DNA of 64,000 nt from Bacteroides bouchesdurhonensis (GCF_900155865.1 NZ_LT707006.1:2458577-2522576), one strand, 5' to 3'. Positions 8,780-18,078 are shown, counted from the stretch's first letter. Notes: generated by a model from the sequence alone, not told the origin. Numbers and translations: made by a program.

Positions 8780-9958
8780 ATGAGAAAAGTTCTGTCTTTT
8801 TCGGGTTTCCTGATATTGGGACTCGTTATTTCACAATTTCTGCCTATGTTGGCAGGTAATGGTTATGGAACCGTCAAGCAGGTAGCGAATGTGCTACTCT
8901 ATGTATGTCTTAGTTTTATAATGATTAATGTAGGTCGGGAGTTTGTTCTCGACAAGTCCCATTGGAAAAGTTATGCGCAGGATTATTTTATAGCGATGGC
9001 TACTGCGGCCTTGCCTTGGTTCATGATTGCAATCTATTACGTTTTCGTATTGCTTCCATCCGAATATTGGAATAGTTGGGAGGCATGGAAAGAAAATCTA
9101 TTGCTTAGCCGTTTCGCTGCACCTACATCGGCAGGTATTTTGTTTACTATGCTGGCTGCTATCGGGTTAAAGTCAAGTTGGATTTATAAGAAAATTCAAG
9201 TGCTGGCTATTTTTGATGACTTGGATACTATTATTTTAATGATTCCGCTTCAGATTATGATGATCGGATTGCGTTGGCAGTTGATTATTGTAGTAGTGAT
9301 TGTATTTTGGCTTTTGGCAATTGGTTGGAGACAGTTGAATAAATATGATTGGCGTCAGGACTGGAAGGCAATTCTCTTTTATTCGGTACTTATTTTTCTG
9401 GCTACACAGTTGCTTTATCTTGGTAGTAAACAACTATACGGTGAAGAAGGAAGTATTCATATTGAAGTGTTGCTGCCGGCATTCGTGTTGGGCATGATTA
9501 TGAAGCATAGGGAACATGACACCGCTGTAGAGCGAAAAGTATCTTCTGGAGTTTCTTTCTTTTTTATGTTTTTGGTAGGAATGAGTATGCCCCATTTTAT
9601 CGGGGTGAACTTTGCAGAAACACATACTGGTACCTATTCGGTTACTGGTTCACAGGAAATGATGTCATGGGGAATGATTTTATTCCATGTACTGATCGTA
9701 TCCTTCCTTTCTAATATGGGAAAACTTTGCCCGATGATCTTCTATCGTGATCGTAAATTAAGTGAAAGACTTGCGCTATCTATTGGTATGTTTACTCGTG
9801 GTGAAGTTGGAGCGGGGATTATATTTATCGCTTTAGGATATAATTTAGGTGGTCCAGCGTTGGTTATTTCAGTTCTAACTTTGGTACTCAATTTAATTTT
9901 GACAGGAATATTCGTTCTTTGGGTGAAAAAACTTGCTTTAAGGAGTTATTCTAATTAA
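8780..9958 (+). CDS. Cation/proton antiporter-like membrane protein
   Basis: A 392-residue integral membrane protein with about 11-12 hydrophobic segments. RFAAPTSAGILFT, the acidic AIFDDLDTIIL segment and the C-terminal FTRGEVGAGIIFIALGY resemble the ion-translocating and late helices of CPA-type sodium/proton antiporters. ATG 8780 was chosen: a longer in-frame start would run through the leader hairpin at 8714-8755, and MRKVLSFSGFLILGLVISQF makes a good first transmembrane segment. It stands alone between the lepA terminator and a convergent acyltransferase gene. Antiporter family membership is likely; the transported ion is not determined. Confidence 0.7.
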   Translation: MRKVLSFSGFLILGLVISQFLPMLAGNGYGTVKQVANVLLYVCLSFIMINVGREFVLDKSHWKSYAQDYFIAMATAALPWFMIAIYYVFVLLPSEYWNSWEAWKENLLLSRFAAPTSAGILFTMLAAIGLKSSWIYKKIQVLAIFDDLDTIILMIPLQIMMIGLRWQLIIVVVIVFWLLAIGWRQLNKYDWRQDWKAILFYSVLIFLATQLLYLGSKQLYGEEGSIHIEVLLPAFVLGMIMKHREHDTAVERKVSSGVSFFFMFLVGMSMPHFIGVNFAETHTGTYSVTGSQEMMSWGMILFHVLIVSFLSNMGKLCPMIFYRDRKLSERLALSIGMFTRGEVGAGIIFIALGYNLGGPALVISVLTLVLNLILTGIFVLWVKKLALRSYSN

Positions 9959-10053
9959 AAAATCTGTCATCGAATATAAATGCTGTTTCGATTGTTGAGT
10001 AATCTTGTTTAAAGAAATATTCTTTAGAGGAAAGTATAAAAATGAATAAGAGA

Positions 10054-10139
10054 AAACGAGACTGTCTCACAAAAAATGCACCTCAAAAGTTTCTATTTAA
10101 CTTTGAAGTGCATTTCAAAAAATGAGTTCAGTCTCGTTT
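10054..10139. terminator. Bidirectional terminator between convergent genes
   Basis: An 11-base outer arm, aaacgagactg (10054-10064) with cagtctcgttt (10129-10139), encloses an inner stem around aaatgcac/gtgcattt. It lies between the antiporter gene (plus) and the acyltransferase gene (minus) and would end transcription from both sides. Confidence 0.75.
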
Positions 10140-10145
10140 AGTTTA

Positions 10146-11300
10146 TTATTTCTTGTTTAAGAAGCGTTTAGCCAGATATCTCCTTATTGGTTCATCATAT
10201 AGTTTCAAGCATAGATAAGCTAATAATATATTCCATGCGTAAACGCACAATGCAACTTGCCAAGTTTCTTCAAGGGTGAAAAGTTGATTTTTAATCAACC
10301 ACGCATAGAATAAATACATGAATGGATAATGTATCACATAGATTGGATATGATATGTCTCCCAAGAACTTGCATATCTTAGTTGATTTTTTGTCTGTGGT
10401 AGTGCCCGACGCTCCCAGCCAGAGAAGAATAGGGAAAGCTATGATAATGCAAAATGCTTCATAAATGCCGTTTGTACAAATGGGATTTGTACCTTCTAAA
10501 TAAGGTACTGCGAATAAAAGAATTAATATAATTGTACATATCCAAAAAGCACCTCTTACTTTGATAGGCTTGAAATTACGTGATAAGAGCATACCCATAG
10601 AGAACGGGAAAAGCATTCTCAATAGTCCACCTACAAAGTTTATACCGTCTAAAGTCCAACCTACTCCTATGTTTCCATAACCTGAGACATCGAAGATCGC
10701 GAATAGTACCAATGCTATCCCTAATAATACTACCAGTGCAGTCAGTGCCTTGTTTGACAAGCGACGAATAAATATGGCATAAAGAATATTTCCTATGTAC
10801 TCAAAGAACAATGACCAACAAGGACCGTTTAATGGAAACATCTCACCATTGCCACGGACTTCGTAACCTACACCAGGCATTGCAGGAATGAAAAATATGG
10901 TAAAAAGGAGAGATAGCATGATCATTGATATGCCAATATGTGTTCCGTCCCATTGCACGCAACCCTGAATATAGAATGTAATAGCTCCTAGAACAGCCCC
11001 CATCACTACCATAGGATGAAGACGTATCAAACGGCGTTTAAAGAAATCTTTCATTGTAAAATTTTTCCCCCAGCGATCATCGTATGCGTAACCGATAACA
11101 AAGCCCGAAAGGATGAAGAAAAAATCTACTGCTAAATATCCATGATTAAAGCCTTCAATAGTACCACTGCCACTAGCGAATGCATAGCCTTCAAATATAT
11201 GGTACCATATGACCATAAGTGCAGCTACACCACGAAGTCCATCCAGAAGGTCATAATGCGGTTTGGTGTCTGTAAAAGCTGCTGAAGAAATGTTTGACAT
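10146..11300 (-). CDS. Acyltransferase family 3 membrane protein
   Basis: A 384-residue member of the acyltransferase-3 family (OafA/YrhL type), inner-membrane enzymes that O-acylate surface sugars or other exported molecules. The N-terminal DGLRGVAALMVIWYHIF has the conserved catalytic histidine, and the next block LAVDFFFILSGFVIGYAYDDRW has the family FFILSGF motif. About ten transmembrane helices follow. It is the next gene downstream of the Crp/Fnr-type regulator on the same strand, with its own -7 element at 11337-11344 and an 18-base palindrome at about -43. The acyl acceptor is unknown. Confidence 0.88.
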   Translation of the reverse strand: MSNISSAAFTDTKPHYDLLDGLRGVAALMVIWYHIFEGYAFASGSGTIEGFNHGYLAVDFFFILSGFVIGYAYDDRWGKNFTMKDFFKRRLIRLHPMVVMGAVLGAITFYIQGCVQWDGTHIGISMIMLSLLFTIFFIPAMPGVGYEVRGNGEMFPLNGPCWSLFFEYIGNILYAIFIRRLSNKALTALVVLLGIALVLFAIFDVSGYGNIGVGWTLDGINFVGGLLRMLFPFSMGMLLSRNFKPIKVRGAFWICTIILILLFAVPYLEGTNPICTNGIYEAFCIIIAFPILLWLGASGTTTDKKSTKICKFLGDISYPIYVIHYPFMYLFYAWLIKNQLFTLEETWQVALCVYAWNILLAYLCLKLYDEPIRRYLAKRFLNKK

Positions 11301-11336
11301 CTGTTATTTATTATTTTAGTTAATATTTTCAGATGG

Positions 11337-11344
11337 CAAAGATA
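11337..11344 (-). promoter_or_regulatory. Promoter -7 element for the acyltransferase gene
   Basis: On the minus strand tatctttg matches TAnnTTTG, 36 bases before the ATG at 11300. Confidence 0.6.
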
Positions 11345-11364
11345 CGGTTTACAAAATGAAGTTC

Positions 11365-11382
11365 TTTTGCTTAAAAGCAAAA
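11365..11382 (-). promoter_or_regulatory. Palindromic candidate activator site
   Basis: ttttgcttaaaagcaaaa has perfect 8-base arms around AA. If transcription starts about 6-7 bases after the -7 element at 11337-11344, its centre lies near -42 to -43, the usual place of a class II Crp/Fnr activator site. It sits between the regulator gene and the acyltransferase gene. Confidence 0.45.
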
Positions 11383-11396
11383 AAGACAATAAATAT

Positions 11397-11960
11397 CTAT
11401 TTTTGGGCACGTACCCGACTGAGTGTATAAATAGAAATGCCTAGGAAAGCCGCTACATATTTCAGCTTCACTCGATTTACCAGCCCGGGATAACGCCGAT
11501 TAAACTGTTCATATCGTTCTTTAGGTGAAAGTTGGAGTCTTTCTACAAACATGTGGCTGAGTTCCTTATTTACGTTCTGATGCAGTATTCTTCCCCAGTT
11601 AGCTATATCAATATATGTTTCGTAAAGAACATTCAGCTTGTCTATATGGATGACATAGATTTTGCAATCTGAAAGAGTTTCAATACTCTCTACTGACGGT
11701 TGTTTGTAATATAATGAATCCATGCCGAAAGTAATGTCACCTTCTTGGCTGAACCAAGTAGTGGTGTCTTGGCCATTGTGATGAAAAACAGAACGAGTAA
11801 CTCCTTCTTCGATGAAATAAACCAGTTGGTCCGTTATTCCCGATTGTACTATATAAGTGTTTTTGGGGTAATATTTTACCTGCATGTTCGCTTGCAATGC
11901 TTGTAGTGCTTCGTCGGAAACCGGGTAGACTTGTCTGATTTTGTCGATGATATTTTTCAT
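11397..11960 (-). CDS. Crp/Fnr family transcriptional regulator
   Basis: A 187-residue protein with an N-terminal cyclic-nucleotide-binding fold (about residues 20-120; YPKNTYIVQSG, YFIEEGVTRS, FSQEGDITFG) and a short C-terminal helix-turn-helix (LKYVAAFLGISIYTLSRVRA) of the compact type usual in Bacteroidetes. Residues for cAMP binding are not conserved well enough to name a ligand. It has its own -7 element at 11988-11995. The acyltransferase gene directly downstream has a palindrome at the activator position, so it is a plausible target; this is inference. Confidence 0.85.
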   Translation of the reverse strand: MKNIIDKIRQVYPVSDEALQALQANMQVKYYPKNTYIVQSGITDQLVYFIEEGVTRSVFHHNGQDTTTWFSQEGDITFGMDSLYYKQPSVESIETLSDCKIYVIHIDKLNVLYETYIDIANWGRILHQNVNKELSHMFVERLQLSPKERYEQFNRRYPGLVNRVKLKYVAAFLGISIYTLSRVRAQK

Positions 11961-11987
11961 TGAAGGGGAATTTCATTATTCTACTTG

Positions 11988-11995
11988 CAAACTTA
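11988..11995 (-). promoter_or_regulatory. Promoter -7 element for the Crp/Fnr gene
   Basis: On the minus strand taagtttg matches TAnnTTTG, 28 bases before the ATG at 11960. Confidence 0.55.
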
Positions 11996-12307
11996 CGTAA
12001 TTTTATTAATTCCTAGAAATTATCTATTTTAAATCCATAGATATATAGAAATAAAGGGGTGGACCGCTGATACAGAATAAATAACTCAATGGATAGAATA
12101 TTGATTCCCCAAGAAGTAGATACGGAATATAAATAATAGACCACAAAGTAGCCCTAGTTTTGTCATTATAATAAGGTGGGATAAATATCTACTAATAATA
12201 ATAGTTAAATAACTATATGTTTTAGTAGGATAACTACTTATATTAGTTGATTGTTTAAATATAAATATTATATTTGCACTGTAATACTAAATAGTAGCAT
12301 AAAAGGT
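11996..12307. promoter_or_regulatory. Divergent intergenic region with three dyads before the BlaI-type gene
   Basis: This AT-rich region separates the Crp/Fnr gene (minus) from the BlaI-type gene (plus). Before the latter it holds atagtta-aa-taactat (12201-12216), agtag-gataa-ctact (12224-12238), a -7 element tatatttg (12269-12276) and tacta-aa-tagta (12285-12296). The last overlaps the expected transcription start. BlaI/MecI repressors bind TACA/TGTA-type dyads, so these are candidate operators for autoregulation. No coding potential was seen. Confidence 0.5.
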
Positions 12308-12676
12308 ATGAAACGATTAACAGTAAAAGAAGAAGAAATTATGCGAATGTTCTGGGAGAATGGACCTATGTTTGTTCGTGAGCTATTAGCATATTATGAT
12401 GAGCCCAAACCGCATTATAATACGGTTTCCACACTTGTGAGAGGCTTAGAAGAGAAAGGATTCGTAGGATATAAGCCTTATGGAAATACTTATCAATATT
12501 ACACTCTTATATCGGAGAAGGAGTATAAAAGTTCTGCTTTGAAAGATGTTATTTCACATTATTATAATAACTCCTATGTGAATGTTGTGTCTTCTTTTAT
12601 TGAAGAAGAAGGGATGTCTGTTGATGAATTGAAAGCATTGATAGATCGTATTGAAAAAGGACGTTCTAAAAAATAG
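12308..12676 (+). CDS. BlaI/MecI family transcriptional repressor
   Basis: A 122-residue winged-helix repressor: LTVKEEEIMRMFWENGP, then the recognition segment PHYNTVSTLVRGLEEKGFVG and the dimerisation tail. ATG 12308 was chosen because it starts at the conserved family N-terminus and follows the promoter at 12269-12276; a longer in-frame start would overlap that promoter. In the BlaI/BlaR system the repressor is cleaved or released when the membrane protease senses a signal. The M56 protease gene is next, 61 bases downstream. In Bacteroidetes such pairs are common and usually not linked to a beta-lactamase; no beta-lactamase gene lies nearby. Confidence 0.9.
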   Translation: MKRLTVKEEEIMRMFWENGPMFVRELLAYYDEPKPHYNTVSTLVRGLEEKGFVGYKPYGNTYQYYTLISEKEYKSSALKDVISHYYNNSYVNVVSSFIEEEGMSVDELKALIDRIEKGRSKK

Positions 12677-12737
12677 CCTTTTACTTTTTGGATTAATATA
12701 TCTTGGAGAGCACTCAATTTCTAAATAAGTTGATACG

Positions 12738-14396
12738 ATGGGAGAGTTTTTATTTTATTTACTGAAATCAGGATGTTTCCTGACTGTCTTTTATCTGCTT
12801 TTTAAGTTATTAATGAGTGGAAGTACTTTTTTTCGCTTTAACCGGGTGGTATTAATAGTCGGGACATTAGGATGTTCTTTATTACCTTTGATAGAGTTTA
12901 CTACTGTGGATGAAACTCTCTTCACTGCTCCTTTGCGGACTATTCAGGAGGCTTTGGGGGATGAACAAAATATGGCGTATTTGGATGGGGTGAATTGGGA
13001 TATACAGTTGAATAAAAATGGAAATGAACAGACTGGGAATTGGTATCCTGTTGTTTTGGGGAATATGTATATTGGAGGTGTTTTATTTACTTTATGTTGG
13101 TTGATGGTTTCTCATTTTAGGATGCTTCAGTTAATCAGAACGGGAGAGATGCATCAATGTGGTAAATACAAACTAATCGTTGTTTCACAATCGGTTTCAT
13201 CTTTTTGCTGGGGAAAATATATTGTTGTTTCTGCTTCAGATTATTCTCGGCAAGTAAACGAAATATTACTTCATGAGACGATGCATTTACGTTATCGTCA
13301 TACGCTTGATTTATTACTTATGCAGTTCTTTTTGGTGTTTTTCTGGTTTAATCCGGTGATTTGGTTGTTAAAACGTGAACTACAAGAAGTACATGAATTT
13401 GAAGCGGATAATGGAGTACTCAAGACAGGCATCGATGCAACAAAATATCAACTTTTATTGGTGAAGAAAGCTGTTGGTACAAGGCTCTACTCTATGGCTA
13501 ACGGCTTTAATCACTCTAAACTTAAAAAACGTATTACTATGATGTTAAAAGAAAGAACAAACCGTTGGGCAAGGTTGAAATTATTGCTTATTGTGCCCGT
13601 AATGGCCGGGACGCTTTATGCGTTTGCACAGCCGGAAGTAAAGGCGACTTTAGCACCTATTGTGGAAGAAGCCCCTCAGCAAGGACAGGAAGATTCTTAT
13701 TGGGAACTGGCAAATTTCTTTAGTAATGAGGATCATGCTTATCAAAGTCAAATGAAAGATAAGAAGGAATCTCATTTGCATACTAATTATCTTTTTGTAA
13801 ATAGAAAGAATCGAATTATGTTCAATTGGGATCTATTAGAACAAAAGGATTTGCAGAAGGTATTAGAAGAGAAACTTTATAATTCCTGGAAAAAGAATCC
13901 TCAAAATGCAGAACTTATATTATATCAGTTTGATTGGAATGCTAATGAAGGTTCAATAAAAAATATTTTTCAAAGCATAAAGAATGCGTATATTAATATT
14001 CGGGCAAGAATAGCATTAGAATCTTCGAATAATAGCAAGGATTATTTAGATTCTGTATTTCCGATTCTTGTAAGGCAAGGGGCAACCTCTAAAAAATATG
14101 GGAAGATTATATATGATTCTAAAAAAGAAGAAAAACAGGAACCTGCTGAAGTGATAACTGAAGCGACTGTTACTCTTTATGGATCTTCTGACGAAACGAA
14201 GATAGAGTTGAAAAATTTTACTTTGGAGGAATTAAGGAAGGAAGTAATGGATCTTAAAACAACATTAAAAGATTCAAGTGAAATAACAATTGGCTTGAAA
14301 GCAAATAAGGATTGCCCTATAGGTGTTGTCGAAGATATAAAACAAATACTCAGAAATTGTAACGTATTGAAGGTTAATTATTGCCGACAAAGATAA
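12738..14396 (+). CDS. M56 family (BlaR1-type) membrane metallopeptidase with ExbD-like C-terminus
   Basis: A 552-residue sensor protease. The N-terminal part has several transmembrane helices and the zinc motif HETMH (residues 179-183), with a downstream EFEAD glutamate near 222 as third ligand. A further transmembrane helix (LLIVPVMAGTLYAFAQ, near 285-300) leads to a periplasmic region. Instead of a penicillin-binding sensor domain, this region resembles ExbD/TolR-type modules: a first block around residues 350-430 and a second at 470-552 (ITIGLKANKDCPIGVVEDIK). It likely cleaves the repressor encoded upstream in response to an envelope signal; the signal is unknown. Confidence 0.85.
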   Translation: MGEFLFYLLKSGCFLTVFYLLFKLLMSGSTFFRFNRVVLIVGTLGCSLLPLIEFTTVDETLFTAPLRTIQEALGDEQNMAYLDGVNWDIQLNKNGNEQTGNWYPVVLGNMYIGGVLFTLCWLMVSHFRMLQLIRTGEMHQCGKYKLIVVSQSVSSFCWGKYIVVSASDYSRQVNEILLHETMHLRYRHTLDLLLMQFFLVFFWFNPVIWLLKRELQEVHEFEADNGVLKTGIDATKYQLLLVKKAVGTRLYSMANGFNHSKLKKRITMMLKERTNRWARLKLLLIVPVMAGTLYAFAQPEVKATLAPIVEEAPQQGQEDSYWELANFFSNEDHAYQSQMKDKKESHLHTNYLFVNRKNRIMFNWDLLEQKDLQKVLEEKLYNSWKKNPQNAELILYQFDWNANEGSIKNIFQSIKNAYINIRARIALESSNNSKDYLDSVFPILVRQGATSKKYGKIIYDSKKEEKQEPAEVITEATVTLYGSSDETKIELKNFTLEELRKEVMDLKTTLKDSSEITIGLKANKDCPIGVVEDIKQILRNCNVLKVNYCRQR

Positions 14397-14451
14397 ATAT
14401 AGAGGGCTGCAATAGTTTTATAGTTTCATTAATTTGTAACTTCTAAAATAC

Positions 14452-14521
14452 AGATAAACGCAGATTATCGCAATTTGAATGTCTGTTTTACATGAAAATT
14501 GCGTTAATCTCGCGTTTAATT
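14452..14521. repeat. Large imperfect inverted repeat between convergent genes
   Basis: taaacgcagatt-atcgcaattt pairs imperfectly with aaattgcgttaatct-cgcgttta around a roughly 20-base loop. It lies between the M56 gene (plus) and rmuC (minus), without a long T-tract. It may act as a bidirectional terminator or be a dispersed intergenic repeat. Confidence 0.5.
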
Positions 14522-14617
14522 AGCCAATTTCCGATTCTTGTTTTACAAGTTATTTTATGGGGATTTCCCTTTCTATGTAAAGTGGAATCAGGTATGTAGA
14601 ATGATCTAGTAGATAGA

Positions 14618-15853
14618 TTAATCTATTAAATCATCTTCTCCATCACCAATAGGTAGAATCTTTTGGCTTTCTTCATGAGGCAATTGTTCTACTTGTCGGA
14701 GTTTTCGTTCAATAGCACGGGTGCGTTTACCCATTACTTCTTCTAATTGGTCACCGGCATTTTGCAGATTCTTTTGTACTTTTTCGAGTAAACCTCCGAA
14801 TTTGCTGAATTCTGTTTTAACGGCACCCAATACAGTCCATACTTCTCCGGTTCGTTTCTGAATGGCAAGAGTACGGAATCCCATTTGAAGGCTATTTAAA
14901 ATAGCACCTAAAGTTGTCGGTCCTGTTACAACAATCTTATATTCCTTTTGAAGAGTTTCTACAAGACTGGTCCGTCGGATTACTTCTGCATAGATACTTT
15001 CAAATGGTAAAAACATAATAGCAAAGTCTGTTGTAAAAGGAGGATCTACATATTTATCATGAATATCTTTTGCCATCTTTTTGATTGTATTTTCCAGTTG
15101 TTTTCCGGAAGATTCTATTAATATAGTATCTCCGGCCTCAAATGCATCATAATATTGTTCGTAGACATCCTTGGGGAATTTAGCATCAATAGGTAGATAA
15201 ACAATACTGTTGGCATCGTCTTTTCCCGGCAATTTGATAGCGAACTCGACAAACTCTGTTCCGCTTTTTTTTGTCTTGACGTTGGTAGCATATTGTTCCG
15301 GACTCATCATTTGCTCTAATAAAGCACCAAGTTGTACCTCACCGAAAGTTCCTCGCATTTTGACATTACTCAACACTTTTTTTAATCCACCGACATCTTG
15401 TGCCAATGATTTCATTTCTCCCAATCCTTTCTGTACATTTTCAAGTTGAGAACGTACAATCTCAAAAGATTGACCAATCCGTTCATTCAACGTCTTTTGA
15501 AGCTTTTCTTCTACCATCAGACGCATATCATCCAACCGCTTTTCGGTCGATTGGATGAGTGTCTCCTGTTGGCGTGCCATCGTGTCAAACTTCTGACGTT
15601 GTAATTCTCCGGTTGTCATCATATTCTTATGCAGAACATCCTGAAGCTGTTGCAAGTTCTGATTCAGCGTTTGCATCATCTCCATGCGGAGTTCCCGAAT
15701 ACTGCGGTTTAGCTCTTCCCGGTTCTCCTGCATCTGCTGTCGCAAAGCTGTTTGTAATTGTTCTGTCTGAGCCTGGTTATTACTTTTAGTAAGTGATAAT
15801 ATGAGTAAAGCTATTACTAGTGCTGCTATAACAATAAGTAAAATCAGTTCCAT
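14618..15853 (-). CDS. rmuC: DNA recombination protein RmuC
   Basis: Membrane-anchored protein with an N-terminal transmembrane helix (MELILLIVIAALVIALLIL), a long glutamine-rich coiled coil (about residues 25-150) and the RmuC nuclease-like domain (KMRGTFGEVQLGALLEQM, LPIDAKFPKDVYEQY, VVTGPTTLGAILNSLQMGF). RmuC limits inversions at short repeats in E. coli. I used ATG 15853 rather than a TTG three bases earlier. Its start overlaps the stop of map by one base (TGATG), so the two are translationally coupled. The length of 411 residues is normal. Confidence 0.93.
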   Translation of the reverse strand: MELILLIVIAALVIALLILSLTKSNNQAQTEQLQTALRQQMQENREELNRSIRELRMEMMQTLNQNLQQLQDVLHKNMMTTGELQRQKFDTMARQQETLIQSTEKRLDDMRLMVEEKLQKTLNERIGQSFEIVRSQLENVQKGLGEMKSLAQDVGGLKKVLSNVKMRGTFGEVQLGALLEQMMSPEQYATNVKTKKSGTEFVEFAIKLPGKDDANSIVYLPIDAKFPKDVYEQYYDAFEAGDTILIESSGKQLENTIKKMAKDIHDKYVDPPFTTDFAIMFLPFESIYAEVIRRTSLVETLQKEYKIVVTGPTTLGAILNSLQMGFRTLAIQKRTGEVWTVLGAVKTEFSKFGGLLEKVQKNLQNAGDQLEEVMGKRTRAIERKLRQVEQLPHEESQKILPIGDGEDDLID

Positions 15854-16707
15854 CAATAAGTTAAGATTTCATTTCCGGTTTCAGTAATCAGAATCATATT
15901 TTCCCATTGTGCAGAAGGCAGGCCGTCATCTGTGCAAACGGTCCATCCGTCAGTTTCGTCTATAAATATTTCAAAAGTTCCCATGTTGATCATGGGTTCG
16001 ATGGTGAAAGTCATGCCTGGCACAATTACCATACCTGTTCCACGACGTCCAAAATGTTCCACGTCCGGCTCTTCATGGAATTTCATACCTACACCATGTC
16101 CGCAAAGTTCACGTACGACACTATATCCGTTCTTTTCTGCATGTTCTTGAATGGCAGCACCTACGTCTCCTAATTGTTTCCATGGTTGGGCGGTAGCAAT
16201 ACCAATTTCTAAACATTCTTTGGTTACCTGGACTAATTTACGCATTTCAGGGCTGACTTCTCCAATCATAAACATACGAGATGCATCAGAAAAGTAACCT
16301 TTGTAGATAGTAGATACATCCACGTTGATAATATCTCCGCTTCTCAGAAGTTCCGATTTGCTGGGAATTCCGTGGCATACGACATCATTGATACTTGTGC
16401 ACACACTTTTGGGAAAGCCTTCGTAGTTGAGTGGAGCAGGGATAGCTCCGTGACTAGTGGTAAAGTCATACACCAATTTATCAATCTCTTCGGTAGACAT
16501 TCCTTCATGAATATTGGCGGAGATATAATCAAGTAATGCGGTGTTGATTTTAGCACTTTCGCGAATTCCTTCCAACTGTTCAGGAGTACGGAGCACTTTG
16601 CGTGGGGGGAGCTTATATCCTTGTTTTCTAAGTTTCTGTATCTTTTCTTCTATTTCTGCCGGATAATTGGATGGGGTAAACCGGAATCCCTTGATAAACT
16701 TTTTCAT
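15853..16707 (-). CDS. map: Type I methionine aminopeptidase
   Basis: Removes the N-terminal methionine from new proteins. The metal-binding residues are visible in order: the aspartates of INVDVS and SDASRMF, the histidine of CGHGVGMKFHEEP, and the glutamates of FTIEPM and the final QWENM. The 284-residue chain has an N-terminal extension of about 40 residues (RFTPSNYPAEIEEKIQKLR, YKLPPRKVL) before the catalytic fold, seen in many bacterial type I homologues. It is co-transcribed with rmuC. The -7 element lies at 16739-16746; an IS110-type element sits just upstream of the promoter. Confidence 0.95.
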   Translation of the reverse strand: MKKFIKGFRFTPSNYPAEIEEKIQKLRKQGYKLPPRKVLRTPEQLEGIRESAKINTALLDYISANIHEGMSTEEIDKLVYDFTTSHGAIPAPLNYEGFPKSVCTSINDVVCHGIPSKSELLRSGDIINVDVSTIYKGYFSDASRMFMIGEVSPEMRKLVQVTKECLEIGIATAQPWKQLGDVGAAIQEHAEKNGYSVVRELCGHGVGMKFHEEPDVEHFGRRGTGMVIVPGMTFTIEPMINMGTFEIFIDETDGWTVCTDDGLPSAQWENMILITETGNEILTY

Positions 16708-16738
16708 TATAATAGGATGTTTTTTCTGAATCTTTTTA

Positions 16739-16746
16739 CAAAATTA
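16739..16746 (-). promoter_or_regulatory. Promoter -7 element for map
   Basis: On the minus strand taattttg matches TAnnTTTG, 32 bases before the map ATG. The IS110-type element begins somewhere beyond this point. Confidence 0.5.
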
Positions 16747-16875
16747 TATAGAAAAATCGAGTTTTTCTACACCAGCGTAATAAAAACCGAGGCCAACCCG
16801 CAAACTCTGCTTCATACTTCGTTTAATTGTTATGAATGTCCTATATTTAAGGAGTGTAACTAAAAAATCTCAAAT

Positions 16876-18078
16876 ATGGACAAAGACAGAATCGTGGCCG
16901 GCCTTGATGTCCACAAAGATACAATTTATCTCTGTGTGATGGACAATACAGAGTCCGTTATTTTTGCAAAAGTTTATGGTACATTGACTCCTGATTTACA
17001 ACTTATGTGTTCCGACATGGTTTCTCATGGGGTGACAGAGGCAGCAATGGAAAGCACTTCGACCTATTGGGTTCCAGTGTGGAATGCCTTGTGCGAGAGC
17101 ATGTCTCTCAAATTGGTAAATCCTTATTTTATAAAGCAGCTTCCCGGTCGCAAGAGTGATGTGAAGGATGCCCAATGGATAGCGGAATGCTTGTTGAAGA
17201 ATCTGATTCGGGGAAGCTTTGTGCCGGATAAGACAGTGCAGGACATGCGCAAGTATAACCGTCGCATCTTCGACCTGAATGAAGACCTGACGTATAACAC
17301 CAATAAACTGGACGCTGCTTTACAGCGATGTGGTTTTCGGTTAAGTAACTATGTATCCCGAGTCAATGGAAAAAGCTATCAGAAGTGCGTCCGTGCAATA
17401 ATAACCGGTATAACAGACCCTGAGGAGCTGGTGAAACTCATTCATGGAAAAACTCTGCGTAAATACGGACGCAACATCATAAAGGATGCCGTAACGGGTG
17501 ACTTCCACCAGGCAGACATCTGTTTGTTAAAGCAATACGCAGAGCTTATAGAGGTAATCGAGCGACAAATCGAAGAATGCAGGAATGCTCTCATTGCCAT
17601 GTGCCAGGAACACTTCCCGAAACAATTCAAACGTCTACAGAGCATCCCCGGTGTTAAAGAACGCGCCGCTTCGGCTATAATTGCGGAGACCGGGGCTGAC
17701 ATGAAACCGTTTGAAAAAGCAACAAACCTCGTAGGATGGTGTGGATTGAAACCACGCAATGATATAAGCAACAATAAAGTCAAGAGCAACAGGACGACGC
17801 ATGGGAACCGATTCCTGCGTCAGATATTGATTGAAATATCCTGGGTCGCATCAAGAACCCGCAACTGCTTTTTCTCAAACTTCAGCTACGTGCAATGCAC
17901 CCAACGCCATAAGAACAAGATGAAGATACAAGTAGCCATCGCCCGAAAGCTATTGGTCGCGGTATGGCACATGCTGACAAAAGACGAGGATTTTATAGAT
18001 GTTTACCTCAAGCGTCTTGAAAAGGAGGCGGAATGGCAAAATGATATTCAGGCATTAGAATCGTTATGGGTCGGATAG
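16876..18078 (+). CDS. IS110 family transposase
   Basis: A 400-residue recombinase with the N-terminal DEDD RuvC-like domain (VAGLDVHKDTIYLCVMD; EAAMESTSTYW; GRKSDVKDAQWIAECL) and the C-terminal transposase-20 domain with its catalytic-serine region (LQSIPGVKERAASAIIAETG, NLVGWCGLKPRNDISNNK, RFLRQILIEISW). The frame is full length and intact. IS110-family elements lack classic terminal repeats and, in recent work, use a structured bridge RNA from the element's non-coding end. Here the left non-coding segment is short (below about 130 bases), while 18079-18290 is longer and strongly structured. Confidence 0.92.
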   Translation: MDKDRIVAGLDVHKDTIYLCVMDNTESVIFAKVYGTLTPDLQLMCSDMVSHGVTEAAMESTSTYWVPVWNALCESMSLKLVNPYFIKQLPGRKSDVKDAQWIAECLLKNLIRGSFVPDKTVQDMRKYNRRIFDLNEDLTYNTNKLDAALQRCGFRLSNYVSRVNGKSYQKCVRAIITGITDPEELVKLIHGKTLRKYGRNIIKDAVTGDFHQADICLLKQYAELIEVIERQIEECRNALIAMCQEHFPKQFKRLQSIPGVKERAASAIIAETGADMKPFEKATNLVGWCGLKPRNDISNNKVKSNRTTHGNRFLRQILIEISWVASRTRNCFFSNFSYVQCTQRHKNKMKIQVAIARKLLVAVWHMLTKDEDFIDVYLKRLEKEAEWQNDIQALESLWVG

